DNA from: Eubacteriales bacterium
Lineage (GTDB): Bacteria; Bacillota; Clostridia; Lachnospirales; Lachnospiraceae
Direction of reading: 5' to 3'
DNA: 41,138 bases
Assembly: GCA_030536555.1 (NCBI GenBank)
Contig: JAUNPU010000009.1
Location: forward strand, 1-41,138
Shown one piece after another: positions 16,137 to 24,553 of the stretch. The notes beneath the pieces were generated by a model. The model saw only the letters and a list, made by a program, of their open reading frames with translations. It was not told the origin of the DNA and ran no database searches. A program made the position numbers and the translations under genes. Every line of letters starts with the position of its first letter. The first letter of the stretch is position 1.

Positions 16137-17675
16137 ATGAGTGCAGAAAAGAGAGTAGAGGAAGGCAGCAGAAATCCATGGAATCTGCCGGAGCCGTTTA
16201 TGGCAAAGATGCAGCAGCTGCTTGGTGCAGAGTATGATGAATTTATCAGAAGCTACGATACGGAGCGGGTACAGGGACTTCGGTTCAACGGCTTGAAGGG
16301 AAATCCCGCGCAGATGTATGAAAAGAACCGGGAACGGTTTGACTTAACGCCGGTTCCCTGGTGTCGGGAAGGCTTCTACTATCGACAGGAGACCCGGCCC
16401 GGGCGTCATCCCTTCCACGAGGCGGGGGTCTACTATATTCAGGAGCCAAGCGCCATGGCGGTGGTGTCTCTGTTAGACCCGCAGCCGGGGGAGCGGGTGC
16501 TGGATCTCTGCGCGGCTCCCGGCGGCAAGACCACCCATATTGCCAGCCGGCTGTGTGGACAGGGGCTGCTGGTCAGCAATGAGATTCACCCGGCACGGGC
16601 AAAGATTCTCTCCCAGAATGTGGAGCGGATGGGCATCGGCAATGGGGTGGTGACCAACGAGGACTCCGAAAAGCTGAAAGTCTATTTTCCGGAATTTTTT
16701 GACGCCATGGTGGTGGACGCCCCCTGCTCCGGTGAGGGCATGTTCCGAAAGGACGAGCAGGCACGTGCCGAGTGGAGCGAGACCAATGTGCGCATCTGTG
16801 CGGAGCGCCAGCAGGAGATTCTGGACAATGCAGCTGCCATGCTGCGTCCGGGCGGCCGGATGATCTACTCCACCTGCACCTTCTCGCCGGAGGAGGATGA
16901 GGCCGGCATCGCTGCATTTCTGGACCGCCACCCGGAGTTCTCCGTGGTAAGGGTGCCGGAGGAGAAGCGCCTGCCGGGGCTGTCTGCGGGACGGGCCGAG
17001 TGGAGCGGGAGAAGGGCTGAACTTGCGGGAGACCTGGCAGGGAGCGCGGGTGATTCGGCAGGGAGCGCGGGCAGTCCGACAGAGAGCGCGGGCAGTCTGG
17101 CGCATCCGGAGGTGGCAGACACCTTCCGCATCTGGCCTCACAGGGCAGAAGGCGAGGGACACTACCTTGCGCTGTTGACAAAGGCAGAAGCAGAGGAAGG
17201 ATACCGTCCGCCCCGCATCCGCTGTCCAAAGTACTGGAATGACAAGCAGGGCGGAAAGATTCTGGAAGAATTTTTAAAGGATACGCTGAAGGAGAATCCG
17301 GGGAATGCAGATGCAGAAAAGAAGGAAAATCTGATCCTGTTCGGTGATCAGATCTACCGGATTCCGGAGGAAATGCCGGAGTTTAACGGGCTGAGAGTGC
17401 TTCGTCCGGGACTGCATCTGGGAACTCTCAAGAAGAACCGGCTGGAGCCTTCCCATGCCCTGGCGCTGTATCTTCACCCGGAACAGGTGAAGCGGAGTAT
17501 TTCGCTGAAGGCAGATGGACCGCAGATTTTGGACTACTTAAAGGGCAATACACTTGCGGATGACGAGGGCAGGAAGGGCTGGACTCTGGTCTGTGTGGAC
17601 GGATATTCCGTCGGCTGGGCGAAAGCGGTGTCCGGGACCCTGAAGAACCACTATCCGAAAGGACTCAGAATATAG
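16137..17675 (+). CDS. RsmF/NOP2-type rRNA m5C methyltransferase
   Basis: A 512-residue RsmB/NOP-family enzyme that transfers methyl from SAM to cytosine C5 in rRNA. The SAM motif is CAAPGGKTTHIA (126-132 core). The two catalytic Cys are in DAPCSGEG (C197) and STCTF (C247). The C-terminal part (about 375-512) is the PUA-like/FAU RNA-binding region of the RsmF branch. ATG 16137 is chosen because upstream codons overlap the preceding terminator. Between the two domains (about residues 285-323) is a Gly/Ala/Ser-rich insert encoded by a 21-bp tandem repeat, absent from most homologues. It is probably transcribed alone, ending at the hairpin at 17676. Confidence 0.92.
   Translation: MSAEKRVEEGSRNPWNLPEPFMAKMQQLLGAEYDEFIRSYDTERVQGLRFNGLKGNPAQMYEKNRERFDLTPVPWCREGFYYRQETRPGRHPFHEAGVYYIQEPSAMAVVSLLDPQPGERVLDLCAAPGGKTTHIASRLCGQGLLVSNEIHPARAKILSQNVERMGIGNGVVTNEDSEKLKVYFPEFFDAMVVDAPCSGEGMFRKDEQARAEWSETNVRICAERQQEILDNAAAMLRPGGRMIYSTCTFSPEEDEAGIAAFLDRHPEFSVVRVPEEKRLPGLSAGRAEWSGRRAELAGDLAGSAGDSAGSAGSPTESAGSLAHPEVADTFRIWPHRAEGEGHYLALLTKAEAEEGYRPPRIRCPKYWNDKQGGKILEEFLKDTLKENPGNADAEKKENLILFGDQIYRIPEEMPEFNGLRVLRPGLHLGTLKKNRLEPSHALALYLHPEQVKRSISLKADGPQILDYLKGNTLADDEGRKGWTLVCVDGYSVGWAKAVSGTLKNHYPKGLRI
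17040..17102 (+). repeat. In-frame 21-bp minisatellite, three units
   Basis: Units at 17040-17060, 17061-17081 and 17082-17102 encode GSAGDSA, GSAGSPT and ESAGSLA, with a partial unit (GDLA) before them. It lies in the interdomain linker of the methyltransferase, where length changes would be tolerated. Confidence 0.85.
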
Positions 17676-17727
17676 AAAAAAGAGGATTTCCAAAGTCGAT
17701 GGACGGCTTGCCGGAAATCCTCTTTTT
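17676..17727. terminator. Bidirectional terminator between convergent genes
   Basis: AGAGGATTTCC (17681-17691) pairs perfectly with GGAAATCCTCT (17713-17723). A-run on the left and T-run on the right make it work for both the methyltransferase (plus) and the DUF1576 gene (minus). Confidence 0.9.
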
Positions 17728-17754
17728 GTCTCAATGTGCTTTGCGGCGCACAGA

Positions 17755-19248
17755 TCAGTTTTTCTTGTGATGCTTTTTGCTGTGGTGATGATGGTGCTGT
17801 GGCGGACGCTTGACGGTCGGCGTAATCGTTTCCACCAGGGAAATCATATCCCGCATGTTCAGGGTCTGAGGCTTCATCTGCTCTCTTGCCGCCGGAACAT
17901 AGTGCTCCAGGATCGGCAGCAGAATCAGTGCCGTGATGCCGGTGGTGAAGCCGCCGTTGTAAAGGACCAGACCGCCGTGGAGAGCGCCGGTTGCTGTACA
18001 CATGGATGCGCACATGAAGCCGGCGGCGATTCCGGCACGGACTCCGTAGCGTCCCACGATCGGGCAGAGACCGGTGGCAAATGCCACGCCGTTGATGTAG
18101 CCCTGGGTGGAGATGGACCAGCTGATCTCCCGACCACTGATCTGGCAGAACATCATGGTTACCAGATACAGCAGGGGATACCCCACTAGAATTGGCCAGA
18201 TATTCTTGGGATGCTGCCCCATGGAGGTGAAGGTCAGTGCCGCCAGCACCACGCCGATGGTCGCCCCGGTGAATCCGGCACCGGAGGTGAAGGTGATGAT
18301 AATGTTTAAGTACAGCAGAAACAGGCTGCCGATAAATCCAATGTTGATCAGGCACAGGGGCATGCCGTAATTTTCCGCAAAGTCACTCCGATATCCCGTA
18401 TCCTTGATCAGATGCTGAAAGCCTCGGAAGCTTTTGCCGTTCAACAGATAGCCTGCGAAAATGCAGCAGGCAAACAGAATCAGGAAGAAGCAGTTGCCGT
18501 AAAGCCGGTAGGAGTGTCCGAAGCTCTCGTAGGTCTCATTGAACCGGGTCAGGCTGGAGGACGGGGAGATTCCCATGGTCTTGTACAGGAAGTTGTACAG
18601 GAAGAATCCGAACACGCCGAAAGCCAGACCGCCGTTGTACAGGTTGTAGCCCTTGTGCCATGCGCTGGCACCCGGCAGAATCGCCGGAACGATAAAGCCC
18701 AGCATCAGGGCAAAGCCGATGGTCAGCAGGATGCCGGACAGGGTCAGGTGCAGTTCTCCGAAGGCAAAGCTCTCCCCCTGGGTGTACCGGAATAAAAGCT
18801 CTCCGATAAAGGGTCCGAAGGAGGTGGCAAACATGCAGATATGCAGGTTCCGCTTAAAGTCCAGCTTCTTCAGATGCAGATACAGAAATGGCGCCAGAAA
18901 GCAGGGCCACATGGTCAGAAAATTAAGACCGTAAAAGCAGTGGGCCACCACCAGAAAGTAGCCTGCCAGCGTGTTGGCGCGGGACTCGCCCTTAAGCCCC
19001 ACCATAAACAGAAAGCAGGTCAGTCCGCAGGCGCCTGCATTCAGCATGGCACTTGCCAGTCCGCCAATCTCTAAGTAGTCCGTCACCAGCGGGCTGGGGG
19101 AAATCATGATCAGATACCAGTTGTGAAATATCTTCATGCCCACGCCCGTATAGATCGCGGCAACAAATGCCGACAGGAAAAAAGCAACGGAAAAGCCCAG
19201 GGCGATTCCGTTGATGATTGTACTGTTGGATATCTTCTGTTCCTTCAT
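17755..19248 (-). CDS. DUF1576-family polytopic membrane protein with His/Lys-rich tail
   Basis: A 497-residue membrane protein, about 11-12 predicted helices, matching DUF1576 (for example TQGYINGVAFATGLCPIVGR and GALHGGLVLYNGGFTTGI). The family is found in Firmicutes and has no assigned function; a transporter is plausible. The C-terminus ends PPQHHHHHSKKHHKKN, a His cluster that could bind zinc or nickel. The start is supported by TTGGAG just before the ATG and by the promoter at 19324-19352. It is a single-gene unit convergent with the rRNA methyltransferase. Confidence 0.88.
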   Translation of the reverse strand: MKEQKISNSTIINGIALGFSVAFFLSAFVAAIYTGVGMKIFHNWYLIMISPSPLVTDYLEIGGLASAMLNAGACGLTCFLFMVGLKGESRANTLAGYFLVVAHCFYGLNFLTMWPCFLAPFLYLHLKKLDFKRNLHICMFATSFGPFIGELLFRYTQGESFAFGELHLTLSGILLTIGFALMLGFIVPAILPGASAWHKGYNLYNGGLAFGVFGFFLYNFLYKTMGISPSSSLTRFNETYESFGHSYRLYGNCFFLILFACCIFAGYLLNGKSFRGFQHLIKDTGYRSDFAENYGMPLCLINIGFIGSLFLLYLNIIITFTSGAGFTGATIGVVLAALTFTSMGQHPKNIWPILVGYPLLYLVTMMFCQISGREISWSISTQGYINGVAFATGLCPIVGRYGVRAGIAAGFMCASMCTATGALHGGLVLYNGGFTTGITALILLPILEHYVPAAREQMKPQTLNMRDMISLVETITPTVKRPPQHHHHHSKKHHKKN

Positions 19249-19323
19249 ACTCCAAATCCCCGTTTCTCAAAAAAGTCCAGATGCAGCAGCGCCGTTGTGT
19301 GCCGGGCTGAGAATCTTAACACA

Positions 19324-19352
19324 ATTATAACAAAGGGGGAAGGGCATTTCAA
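19324..19352 (-). promoter_or_regulatory. Promoter for the DUF1576 gene
   Basis: On the minus strand: TTGAAA (19352-19347), a 17-bp spacer and a perfect TATAAT (19329-19324). The leader to the ATG is about 70 nt. Confidence 0.75.
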
Positions 19353-19430
19353 GGAAGAAGAGAAGGCTTTTTGTACTTGTTTGTGCTCTTTTTGTGCGTT
19401 TGTTGCAGTGTCGTGGTAATCCTTTATTAT

Positions 19431-19697
19431 AGAAGGCAGACTTTGGACAATAAATGGATATTATCGATAAAATTATCCAAAGATGTGCGGGATGCGATGA
19501 AAACTAGTTTACATAAAGTGACTTTGGACAATTATACTTGAAATCGAGTCGCTATTATCCAAAATTTCAAGATTTTTGGACAATTTTCGGATGTTTCAGG
19601 TTGAAATTATCCAAAATGTGTTTTATGTAAACCTAAAAGGCATCCTTTAAAGCGTGGATTGGACAATTTTATGAAATTCTGCTCAAAATTGTCCAAA
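19431..19697 (-). repeat. Four-hairpin intergenic repeat element, copy 1 (inverted relative to copy 2)
   Basis: An AT-rich element of 267 bp. Four hairpins share the arm TTTGGACAAT / ATTRTCCAAA: 19441-19482, 19521-19564, 19573-19616 and 19658-19698. The two middle hairpins are enclosed by perfect 11-bp inverted repeats GTTTACATAAA (19507-19517) and TTTATGTAAAC (19622-19632). The reverse complement aligns along its whole length with the element at 23951-24219, including a 36-nt exact block (19554-19589 with 24059-24094). No open frame of note. The rest of the 19249-19782 gap holds only the DUF1576 leader and promoter and about 85 unassigned bases before the next gene. Confidence 0.88.
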
Positions 19698-19782
19698 ACC
19701 AGCAGTAAGAGAATGCAAGTGGGGCATGTTATGACTCTTTGGCGTTTTGATAAACTCATTTTGGCGCAGGAAACAGGAAGCT

Positions 19783-20829
19783 TCATGGCGTGCCCACAAA
19801 AACCTGCATATCCTCCGGAACCTCTGCCACAAAATTCAGCTTCCTTCCGCTGATGGGATGGCAAAATTCCAGCTTCCAGGAGTGAAGGCTCTGTCTGTGA
19901 ATATAACGGTAGTCCGGATTGTAGAGAAAGTCTCCAAGCAGCGGATGCCCCATGTACTTGCAGTGCACCCGAATCTGGTGGGTGCGCCCGGTCTCCAGCT
20001 TTAACATTAATATAGAAGCGTCCAGTTCCCGATTACAGGAGAGAAGCTGAAAATGGGTTCTCGCCGGTTCTCCGCGCACAAAGTCCACCTGTCGCTCGAT
20101 GGTGGAGCCGTCCACCCGGGCAATCGGTGCGTCGATGCTACCGGAGAAGTTGCCGGAGGAGCTACCGCAGGAGCCAACGTCGCCGGAAAAGCCGCTGGAG
20201 GAACTGCTAACGTTGCCGGAAAAACCGTCGGAGAAACCGCCCGCCGCCGCAGCGTTATCCAAGAAGATTCCGGGAAGCCGGGAATTTTGTGCCAGCTCCC
20301 GAACATCCCCACTCACCGCCGCCAGATAGGTCCGGTGAATCTGTCGCTTCTGCACCATGTCGGACAGGATGCAGGCACTCAAGGCGTGTTTTGCCAGAAT
20401 CAGCAGTCCGGTGGTGTCCCGGTCCAGCCGGTTGATGACCCGGTACACAAATGGCTCGCCTTTCTCTGCAAAATACCACGCCATGCCATTGGCAAGGGTG
20501 TTGGAGTAGTTGCCCTGGGACGGATGGATGGGCAGGTTGGCTGCCTTGTTGAGGACAATCAGATCCTCATCTTCGTACAGGATATCCAGCTCCATCGGAG
20601 TGGGGACAATGCCCGGAGAGGGAAGGACCTCCGGAAGCAGCACCTGCAGCACATCACCGAGCTGCAGGCGACGGGTTACATAGGTGTGGACCCCACCAAT
20701 TGTCAGGTAATCCGGGCTTTTCTTCAAATCTATGATCAGGCGGCGTGAATAGCCGCGGGCGAGCAGAAGCTCCTCCACAGTCATCCCGGCTTCCGTCTCA
20801 GTGATCGGGTAGTGAAATTGATGTCTCAT
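19783..20829 (-). CDS. RluA/RluD-family pseudouridine synthase with Gly/Ser-rich insert
   Basis: A 348-residue enzyme that isomerises uridine in rRNA or tRNA. It has an S4-like N-terminal domain (about 14-65), the catalytic motif NRLDRDTTGLL with D136, and the later ETGRTHQIRVHCKYMGHPLLGD. Residues about 193-232 are an insert of Gly, Ser, Phe and Ala (GGFSDGFSGNVSSSSS and similar) inside the catalytic domain, not found in standard RluD. ATG at 20829 is preferred over an upstream in-frame start because GGAGG is 5 nt before it. It follows the DNA polymerase IV gene by 10 nt and is probably co-transcribed. The modified position cannot be predicted. Confidence 0.9.
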   Translation of the reverse strand: MRHQFHYPITETEAGMTVEELLLARGYSRRLIIDLKKSPDYLTIGGVHTYVTRRLQLGDVLQVLLPEVLPSPGIVPTPMELDILYEDEDLIVLNKAANLPIHPSQGNYSNTLANGMAWYFAEKGEPFVYRVINRLDRDTTGLLILAKHALSACILSDMVQKRQIHRTYLAAVSGDVRELAQNSRLPGIFLDNAAAAGGFSDGFSGNVSSSSSGFSGDVGSCGSSSGNFSGSIDAPIARVDGSTIERQVDFVRGEPARTHFQLLSCNRELDASILMLKLETGRTHQIRVHCKYMGHPLLGDFLYNPDYRYIHRQSLHSWKLEFCHPISGRKLNFVAEVPEDMQVFVGTP

Positions 20830-20839
20830 AATGCCTCCA

Positions 20840-22090
20840 TTATTCATCCTTATGAAGATGCTTTGATTTGCTGACTGCGTGGTCCACAACCCCGTCTTCC
20901 TTCAAAAAGCTGGCGCGCTTGATGCTGTCGGTGCCGTATTTTCCCCGGATGGAGTCTACCGCGTGCTCTAAGTCCCGGAGCTTTCGGGATTTCTCCGTCT
21001 CAAACAGGCTCATCTGCTCATAGCTGTCCTCCAGAATCCGGCTGGTGCGAAGCCCGATCAGGCGCACCGGAGTCAGATCCCAGAATTCCTTTAGCAGCTT
21101 GCAGGCGTTCTGGTAGAGTATGGTGGTGGAATCAGTGGGAACCGGCAGGGTGAGCTGATGGGACTGATTGTTAAATTGCCAGTCCCTCAGTTCGACGCAG
21201 ACGCAGTTGCAGCGGACCTGGTCCTCCCGCAGTCTGGCACCGACGGTTTCGCTCAAGGCAAGCAGGACCTGACAGGCAGTATCGAAGTCGGACACATCCT
21301 GGGGCAGTGTGATGCTGTTGCCGTAGCCCTTGTTGATGGGGTCCCGCTCTGCCACCGGGTCATCGTCGATGCCGTTGGCATACTGATGAATCAGGGTGGC
21401 ATACTTATTGCCAAGGTGTGCCTTTAAGATCTGCAGGTCGCAGGCAGCCACATCCCCGATGGTGTGAAGCCCGATCCGCTCCATTTTCCCGGCAGCGGCA
21501 CCGCCTACAAAGAACAGGCTGCGCAGCGGCAGCGGCCACATTTTCTCGGCAATCTCGTCACGAAACAGGGTGTGGGTCCGGTTGGGCTTTTCAAAGTCCG
21601 ATGCCATTTTTGCCAGCAGCTTGTTGGGAGCCACCCCCACATTGACCGTGAAGCCCAGCTCCCGGAGAATCCGCTCCCGGATCTGGTCCGCAACCTCAAG
21701 GGGGCTGCCGAACAGATGAATGGTGCTGGTCATATCCAGAAATGCCTCGTCAATGCTGAACTTTTCGATGTCGGGAGTGTAGTCGGACAGCAGTGCGAGC
21801 ATTTTTCGGGAATACTTTAAGTACAGGTCGAACCGGGACGGGACAACCACCAGCTCCGGGCACTTGCGCAGGGCGCTGACCAGAGTCTCCGCAGTGGAAA
21901 TGCCGTACTTCTTCGCCGGAGTGGACTTGGCAAGGACGATGCCGTGGCGGGAGCTTGCATCGCCGCCCACCGCAGAGGGAATGGTGCGCAGATCCAGCGC
22001 CTGGGGATCCTTCTTGAGCCGGTAGACGGACTCCCAGCTTAAAAATGCAGAATTAACATCAATATGAAAGATCAGACGCTCCTGTTCCAT
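20840..22090 (-). CDS. dinB: DNA polymerase IV (Y-family)
   Basis: A 416-residue translesion polymerase. The active site carboxylates are D11 in FHIDVNSAF and D114-E115 in SIDEAF. Thumb, HhH region (IGLHTIGDVAACDLQ) and little-finger domain (VRLIGLRTSRI) follow in normal order. QMSLF near residue 366 is a beta-clamp binding motif. ATG 22090 has GGAGG 7 nt upstream. It heads a two-gene unit with the pseudouridine synthase and is divergent from the carboxypeptidase. A LexA box was not recognised upstream, so SOS control is unproven. Confidence 0.95.
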   Translation of the reverse strand: MEQERLIFHIDVNSAFLSWESVYRLKKDPQALDLRTIPSAVGGDASSRHGIVLAKSTPAKKYGISTAETLVSALRKCPELVVVPSRFDLYLKYSRKMLALLSDYTPDIEKFSIDEAFLDMTSTIHLFGSPLEVADQIRERILRELGFTVNVGVAPNKLLAKMASDFEKPNRTHTLFRDEIAEKMWPLPLRSLFFVGGAAAGKMERIGLHTIGDVAACDLQILKAHLGNKYATLIHQYANGIDDDPVAERDPINKGYGNSITLPQDVSDFDTACQVLLALSETVGARLREDQVRCNCVCVELRDWQFNNQSHQLTLPVPTDSTTILYQNACKLLKEFWDLTPVRLIGLRTSRILEDSYEQMSLFETEKSRKLRDLEHAVDSIRGKYGTDSIKRASFLKEDGVVDHAVSKSKHLHKDE

Positions 22091-22256
22091 GAAAGTTCCT
22101 CCTTGCCCACAGTTCGCAGTATAACGCATATAATCCGATCAGCATACTGCATTTGATTCGCAGCACTGCACCACACACGATTTGCTATCAGTATAACAGA
22201 ATAATCGCTGTTTTTCCAGAATAGGATGCAATGATAAGCAGTCTGAGGCGGGATAA

Positions 22257-23948
22257 ATGGGAAAACGGAATCGGGAATATGGGCTGATGGCGGGCATCGC
22301 CGTGGGATTCGCGGTGTGGGGCGCGGCGGGACTGCCGGTAAGCGAAATGGTGTCGGTGAGAGAGCAGACGTGGGAAAGCGTCCAGATGCTGGAGAGAGCG
22401 CAGGCGTCGGAAAACGCCCGGGTGCTGGGGAGAGAGCAGACGCGGGAAAGCGTCCAGGTGTCGGTGAGAGAGCAGGTATGGGAAAACGCCCGGGTGTCAG
22501 ATACAGAGTTTGCAGGTGAGAGTGCCCGGGTACCGGAGAGAGAGCAGGTATGGGAAAGTGCCCGGGTACCGGAGACAGAGCAGGTATGGGAAAGTGAGCA
22601 GATGTCGGGGACAGAGCAGGCAAGCGAGAGTGTCCAGACGCTGGCGACAGAGCAGGCAAAGGGAAGCGTCCGGGCACCGGAAGCGGGAACTCCATCTCTG
22701 GACCTCCACGCCCTTTCCGCGGTCCTGATCGACGGTGACAGCGGCCGGATTCTCTATGAGAAGGAAGGGGACACGTTCCGTCCCATGGCAAGCACCACCA
22801 AGATCATGACCTGCATTCTGGCGCTGGAACACGGAAATCTGACGGACCTGTGTACGGTCTCTGCCAATGCCGCAGGGCAGCCGCAGGTGCGGCTGGGAGT
22901 CAGGGTGGGGCAGCAGTTTAAGCTGAACGACCTGCTCTATTCCCTGATGCTGGAGTCTCACAATGATGCGGCGGTGATCATTGCAGAACATATCGGCGGC
23001 AGCGTGAAGCAGTTTGCGGCGATGATGAATCAGAAAGCCCGGGACATCGGCTGTCAGAACACCTGCTTTGTGACCCCCAACGGGCTGGATGCTTCCTTCA
23101 CAGAGGACGACGGAACGGTCCGCACCCACGGGACCACGGCGGCGGACCTGGCGCGGATCATGCGGTACTGCATCCGGATATCACCAAAACGGGAGGAGTT
23201 TCTGATGGTTACCGGAACAGCCAACTACAGTTTCACGGATGAAGCCGGGAAATGCAGCTATTCCTGCGTCAACCACAATGCACTGCTGACCATGATGGAG
23301 GGAGCACTGTCGGGAAAGACCGGATTCACCGGGGGAGCCGGGTATTCCTATGTGGGGGCGATTGAAAGTGAGGGAAGAAGTTTTATCTTGGCGCTGCTTG
23401 GCTGCGGCTGGCCGCCCCACAAGACCTGGAAATGGGCGGATGCCAGAACACTGTTTCAATATGGAAAGGAACGGTTTCACTACCGGAATGTGGACCAGAG
23501 ACCGCAGCCGCCGGAAATTCCGGTGGAAGAAGGAATTCCAGAGCCGGGGAAGGAGAAATGTCTGGTCGCACTGACCACTGAGGCAGCAGACGAGGAGAGC
23601 AGAAGACTGCCTCAGATAAAAGAAGAGGAAAGCAGGAGACTGCCTCAGACAGAAGAAGAAAAGGAAAACAGCGGGCAGTATCTGACAAGAGAGGATGAGA
23701 AAACCTGGCGCCTGCTTCTGTCAGAGGAGGAAGAGGTGACCGCCCGAATCCGCATCCCGAAGAAGCTGGAAGCCCCGGTGGAGGCGGGCATGCTGGTGGG
23801 CGCCATCGAGTATACCCTGAATGGCAGCACCATCCACATGGAGCCGTTGTATACCAAATCGGCTGTGGGACGGAAGGGGCTGCATTACTATGGCTGCCTG
23901 ACCATAAAAACATTTTTGCTGGAAGGCGAAAGCAGAATCTATCGGTAG
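22257..23948 (+). CDS. D-alanyl-D-alanine carboxypeptidase (PBP5-like, S11) with N-terminal 12-residue repeats
   Basis: A 563-residue exported enzyme that trims the terminal D-Ala of peptidoglycan stem peptides. Hydrophobic N-terminus (about 10-28), then nine 12-residue repeats (32-139), then the S11 domain with STTK (S179, K182), SHN (S234, N236) and KTG (K354), then a Glu/Arg-rich linker with ESRRLPQ repeats (about 445-500) and a PBP5 C-terminal beta domain (about 500-550). No clear C-terminal membrane helix is visible, so it may rely on an uncleaved N-terminal anchor. Homologues are usually near 400 residues; the extra length is the repeats and linker. The ribosome site (GGCGGG) is weak. 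The gene stops 2 nt before repeat element copy 2. Confidence 0.92.
   Translation: MGKRNREYGLMAGIAVGFAVWGAAGLPVSEMVSVREQTWESVQMLERAQASENARVLGREQTRESVQVSVREQVWENARVSDTEFAGESARVPEREQVWESARVPETEQVWESEQMSGTEQASESVQTLATEQAKGSVRAPEAGTPSLDLHALSAVLIDGDSGRILYEKEGDTFRPMASTTKIMTCILALEHGNLTDLCTVSANAAGQPQVRLGVRVGQQFKLNDLLYSLMLESHNDAAVIIAEHIGGSVKQFAAMMNQKARDIGCQNTCFVTPNGLDASFTEDDGTVRTHGTTAADLARIMRYCIRISPKREEFLMVTGTANYSFTDEAGKCSYSCVNHNALLTMMEGALSGKTGFTGGAGYSYVGAIESEGRSFILALLGCGWPPHKTWKWADARTLFQYGKERFHYRNVDQRPQPPEIPVEEGIPEPGKEKCLVALTTEAADEESRRLPQIKEEESRRLPQTEEEKENSGQYLTREDEKTWRLLLSEEEEVTARIRIPKKLEAPVEAGMLVGAIEYTLNGSTIHMEPLYTKSAVGRKGLHYYGCLTIKTFLLEGESRIYR
22350..22673 (+). repeat. 36-bp coding minisatellite, nine units
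   Basis: Nine consecutive 12-codon units in the carboxypeptidase gene, consensus V-x-x-R/T-E-Q-x-W-E-S-A/V-R/Q (for example VPEREQVWESAR). Units differ by scattered substitutions and there is no frame slip. The Glu/Gln/Arg-rich periodic sequence suggests an extended or helical stalk between membrane and enzyme. Confidence 0.92.
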
Positions 23949-23950
23949 CA

Positions 23951-24219
23951 TTTGGACAATTATAGGCGAATATTCAAAAAATTGTCCAATCGTATCCGTG
24001 AAACGGGAATCTTAGGTTTACATAAAGCACACTTTGGACAATTTTAACCTTGAACCCACGAAAATTGTCCAAAAATCTTGAAATTTTGGATAATTAGAGC
24101 TGGATTTCAATCATAATTGTCCAAAATCGGTCTTATGTTAACCACTAATCGCTGTGACGGGGATAACTTTGGATAATTTATTTGAAAATATCCATTTATT
24201 GTCCAAAGTGTGCCTTGTA
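23951..24219 (+). repeat. Four-hairpin intergenic repeat element, copy 2
   Basis: A 269-bp partner of the element at 19431-19697, in opposite orientation. Hairpins with TTTGGACAAT-type arms lie at about 23951-23989, 24032-24072, 24084-24126 and 24168-24207. GTTTACATAAA (24016-24026) faces the altered CTTATGTTAAC (24132-24142), so the inner inverted repeat has decayed slightly here. It begins 2 nt after the carboxypeptidase stop, so its first hairpin could end that transcript. Non-coding on both strands as far as I can see. Confidence 0.88.
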
Positions 24220-24231
24220 TGGTATTGCGGT

Positions 24232-24385
24232 GCTAAAAAAACGATAGCTGCCGCCTCAAAAACCCCTATGGCACCCGACCAAAAAAACGATGACCACCCG
24301 CCCCCAACCCCGATGACCACTCGACCAAAAAAACGATAGCTGCCCGCCCCAAAACCCCCGATGACCACCTGACCATAAAAAGATT
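24232..24385 (+). repeat. Imperfect tandem repeat of about 46 bp, with an echo of the carboxypeptidase 3' end
   Basis: Three units begin near 24232, 24277 and 24323, each starting G(A/C)(C/T)(C/A)AAAAAAACGAT and continuing into C-rich sequence. A partial fourth starts near 24371. That last unit (GACCATAAAAAGATTTTTG, then GAAGGCGAAAACA) closely matches the last 40 bases of the carboxypeptidase gene (23902-23940). No gene is visible in the 23949-24553 gap apart from these repeats and the promoter at 24468. Confidence 0.75.
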
Positions 24386-24467
24386 TTTGAACAGAAGGCG
24401 AAAACAAAAAGTAATTTAGATAAGTGTGAAGATTATGTCACAAAAATGAAAAAGTTAAAAAAATAAC

Positions 24468-24496
24468 TTGAATTTTACCCCAACTCATTATACAAT
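24468..24496 (+). promoter_or_regulatory. Promoter for the carboxyl-transfer/Na+ pump operon
   Basis: TTGAAT (24468-24473), a 17-bp spacer and TACAAT (24491-24496), 57 bp upstream of the first gene of the operon. No other promoter is evident before 29861. Confidence 0.65.
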
Positions 24497-24553
24497 TAAA
24501 ATCGGCAGAAATTGGATTTACCGTTTAAATATTTCAAAATGGAGGATTGCAAA

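Noticed and set aside
19431..19697. CRISPR array, suggested by recurring TTGGACAAT
   Set aside because: Repeats are alternating inverted arms of hairpins with irregular spacing, not direct repeats with uniform spacers, and no cas genes are near.
19607..19864. Small open frames on both strands across the repeat and the 3' end of the pseudouridine synthase gene
   Set aside because: No ribosome sites, composition follows the hairpin repeats, and they overlap a confident gene.
22072..22791. Minus-strand 239-residue open frame rich in ALSPxPGxFP repeats opposite the carboxypeptidase
   Set aside because: It is the antisense shadow of the 36-bp minisatellite; it has no ribosome site of its own and spans the dinB start.
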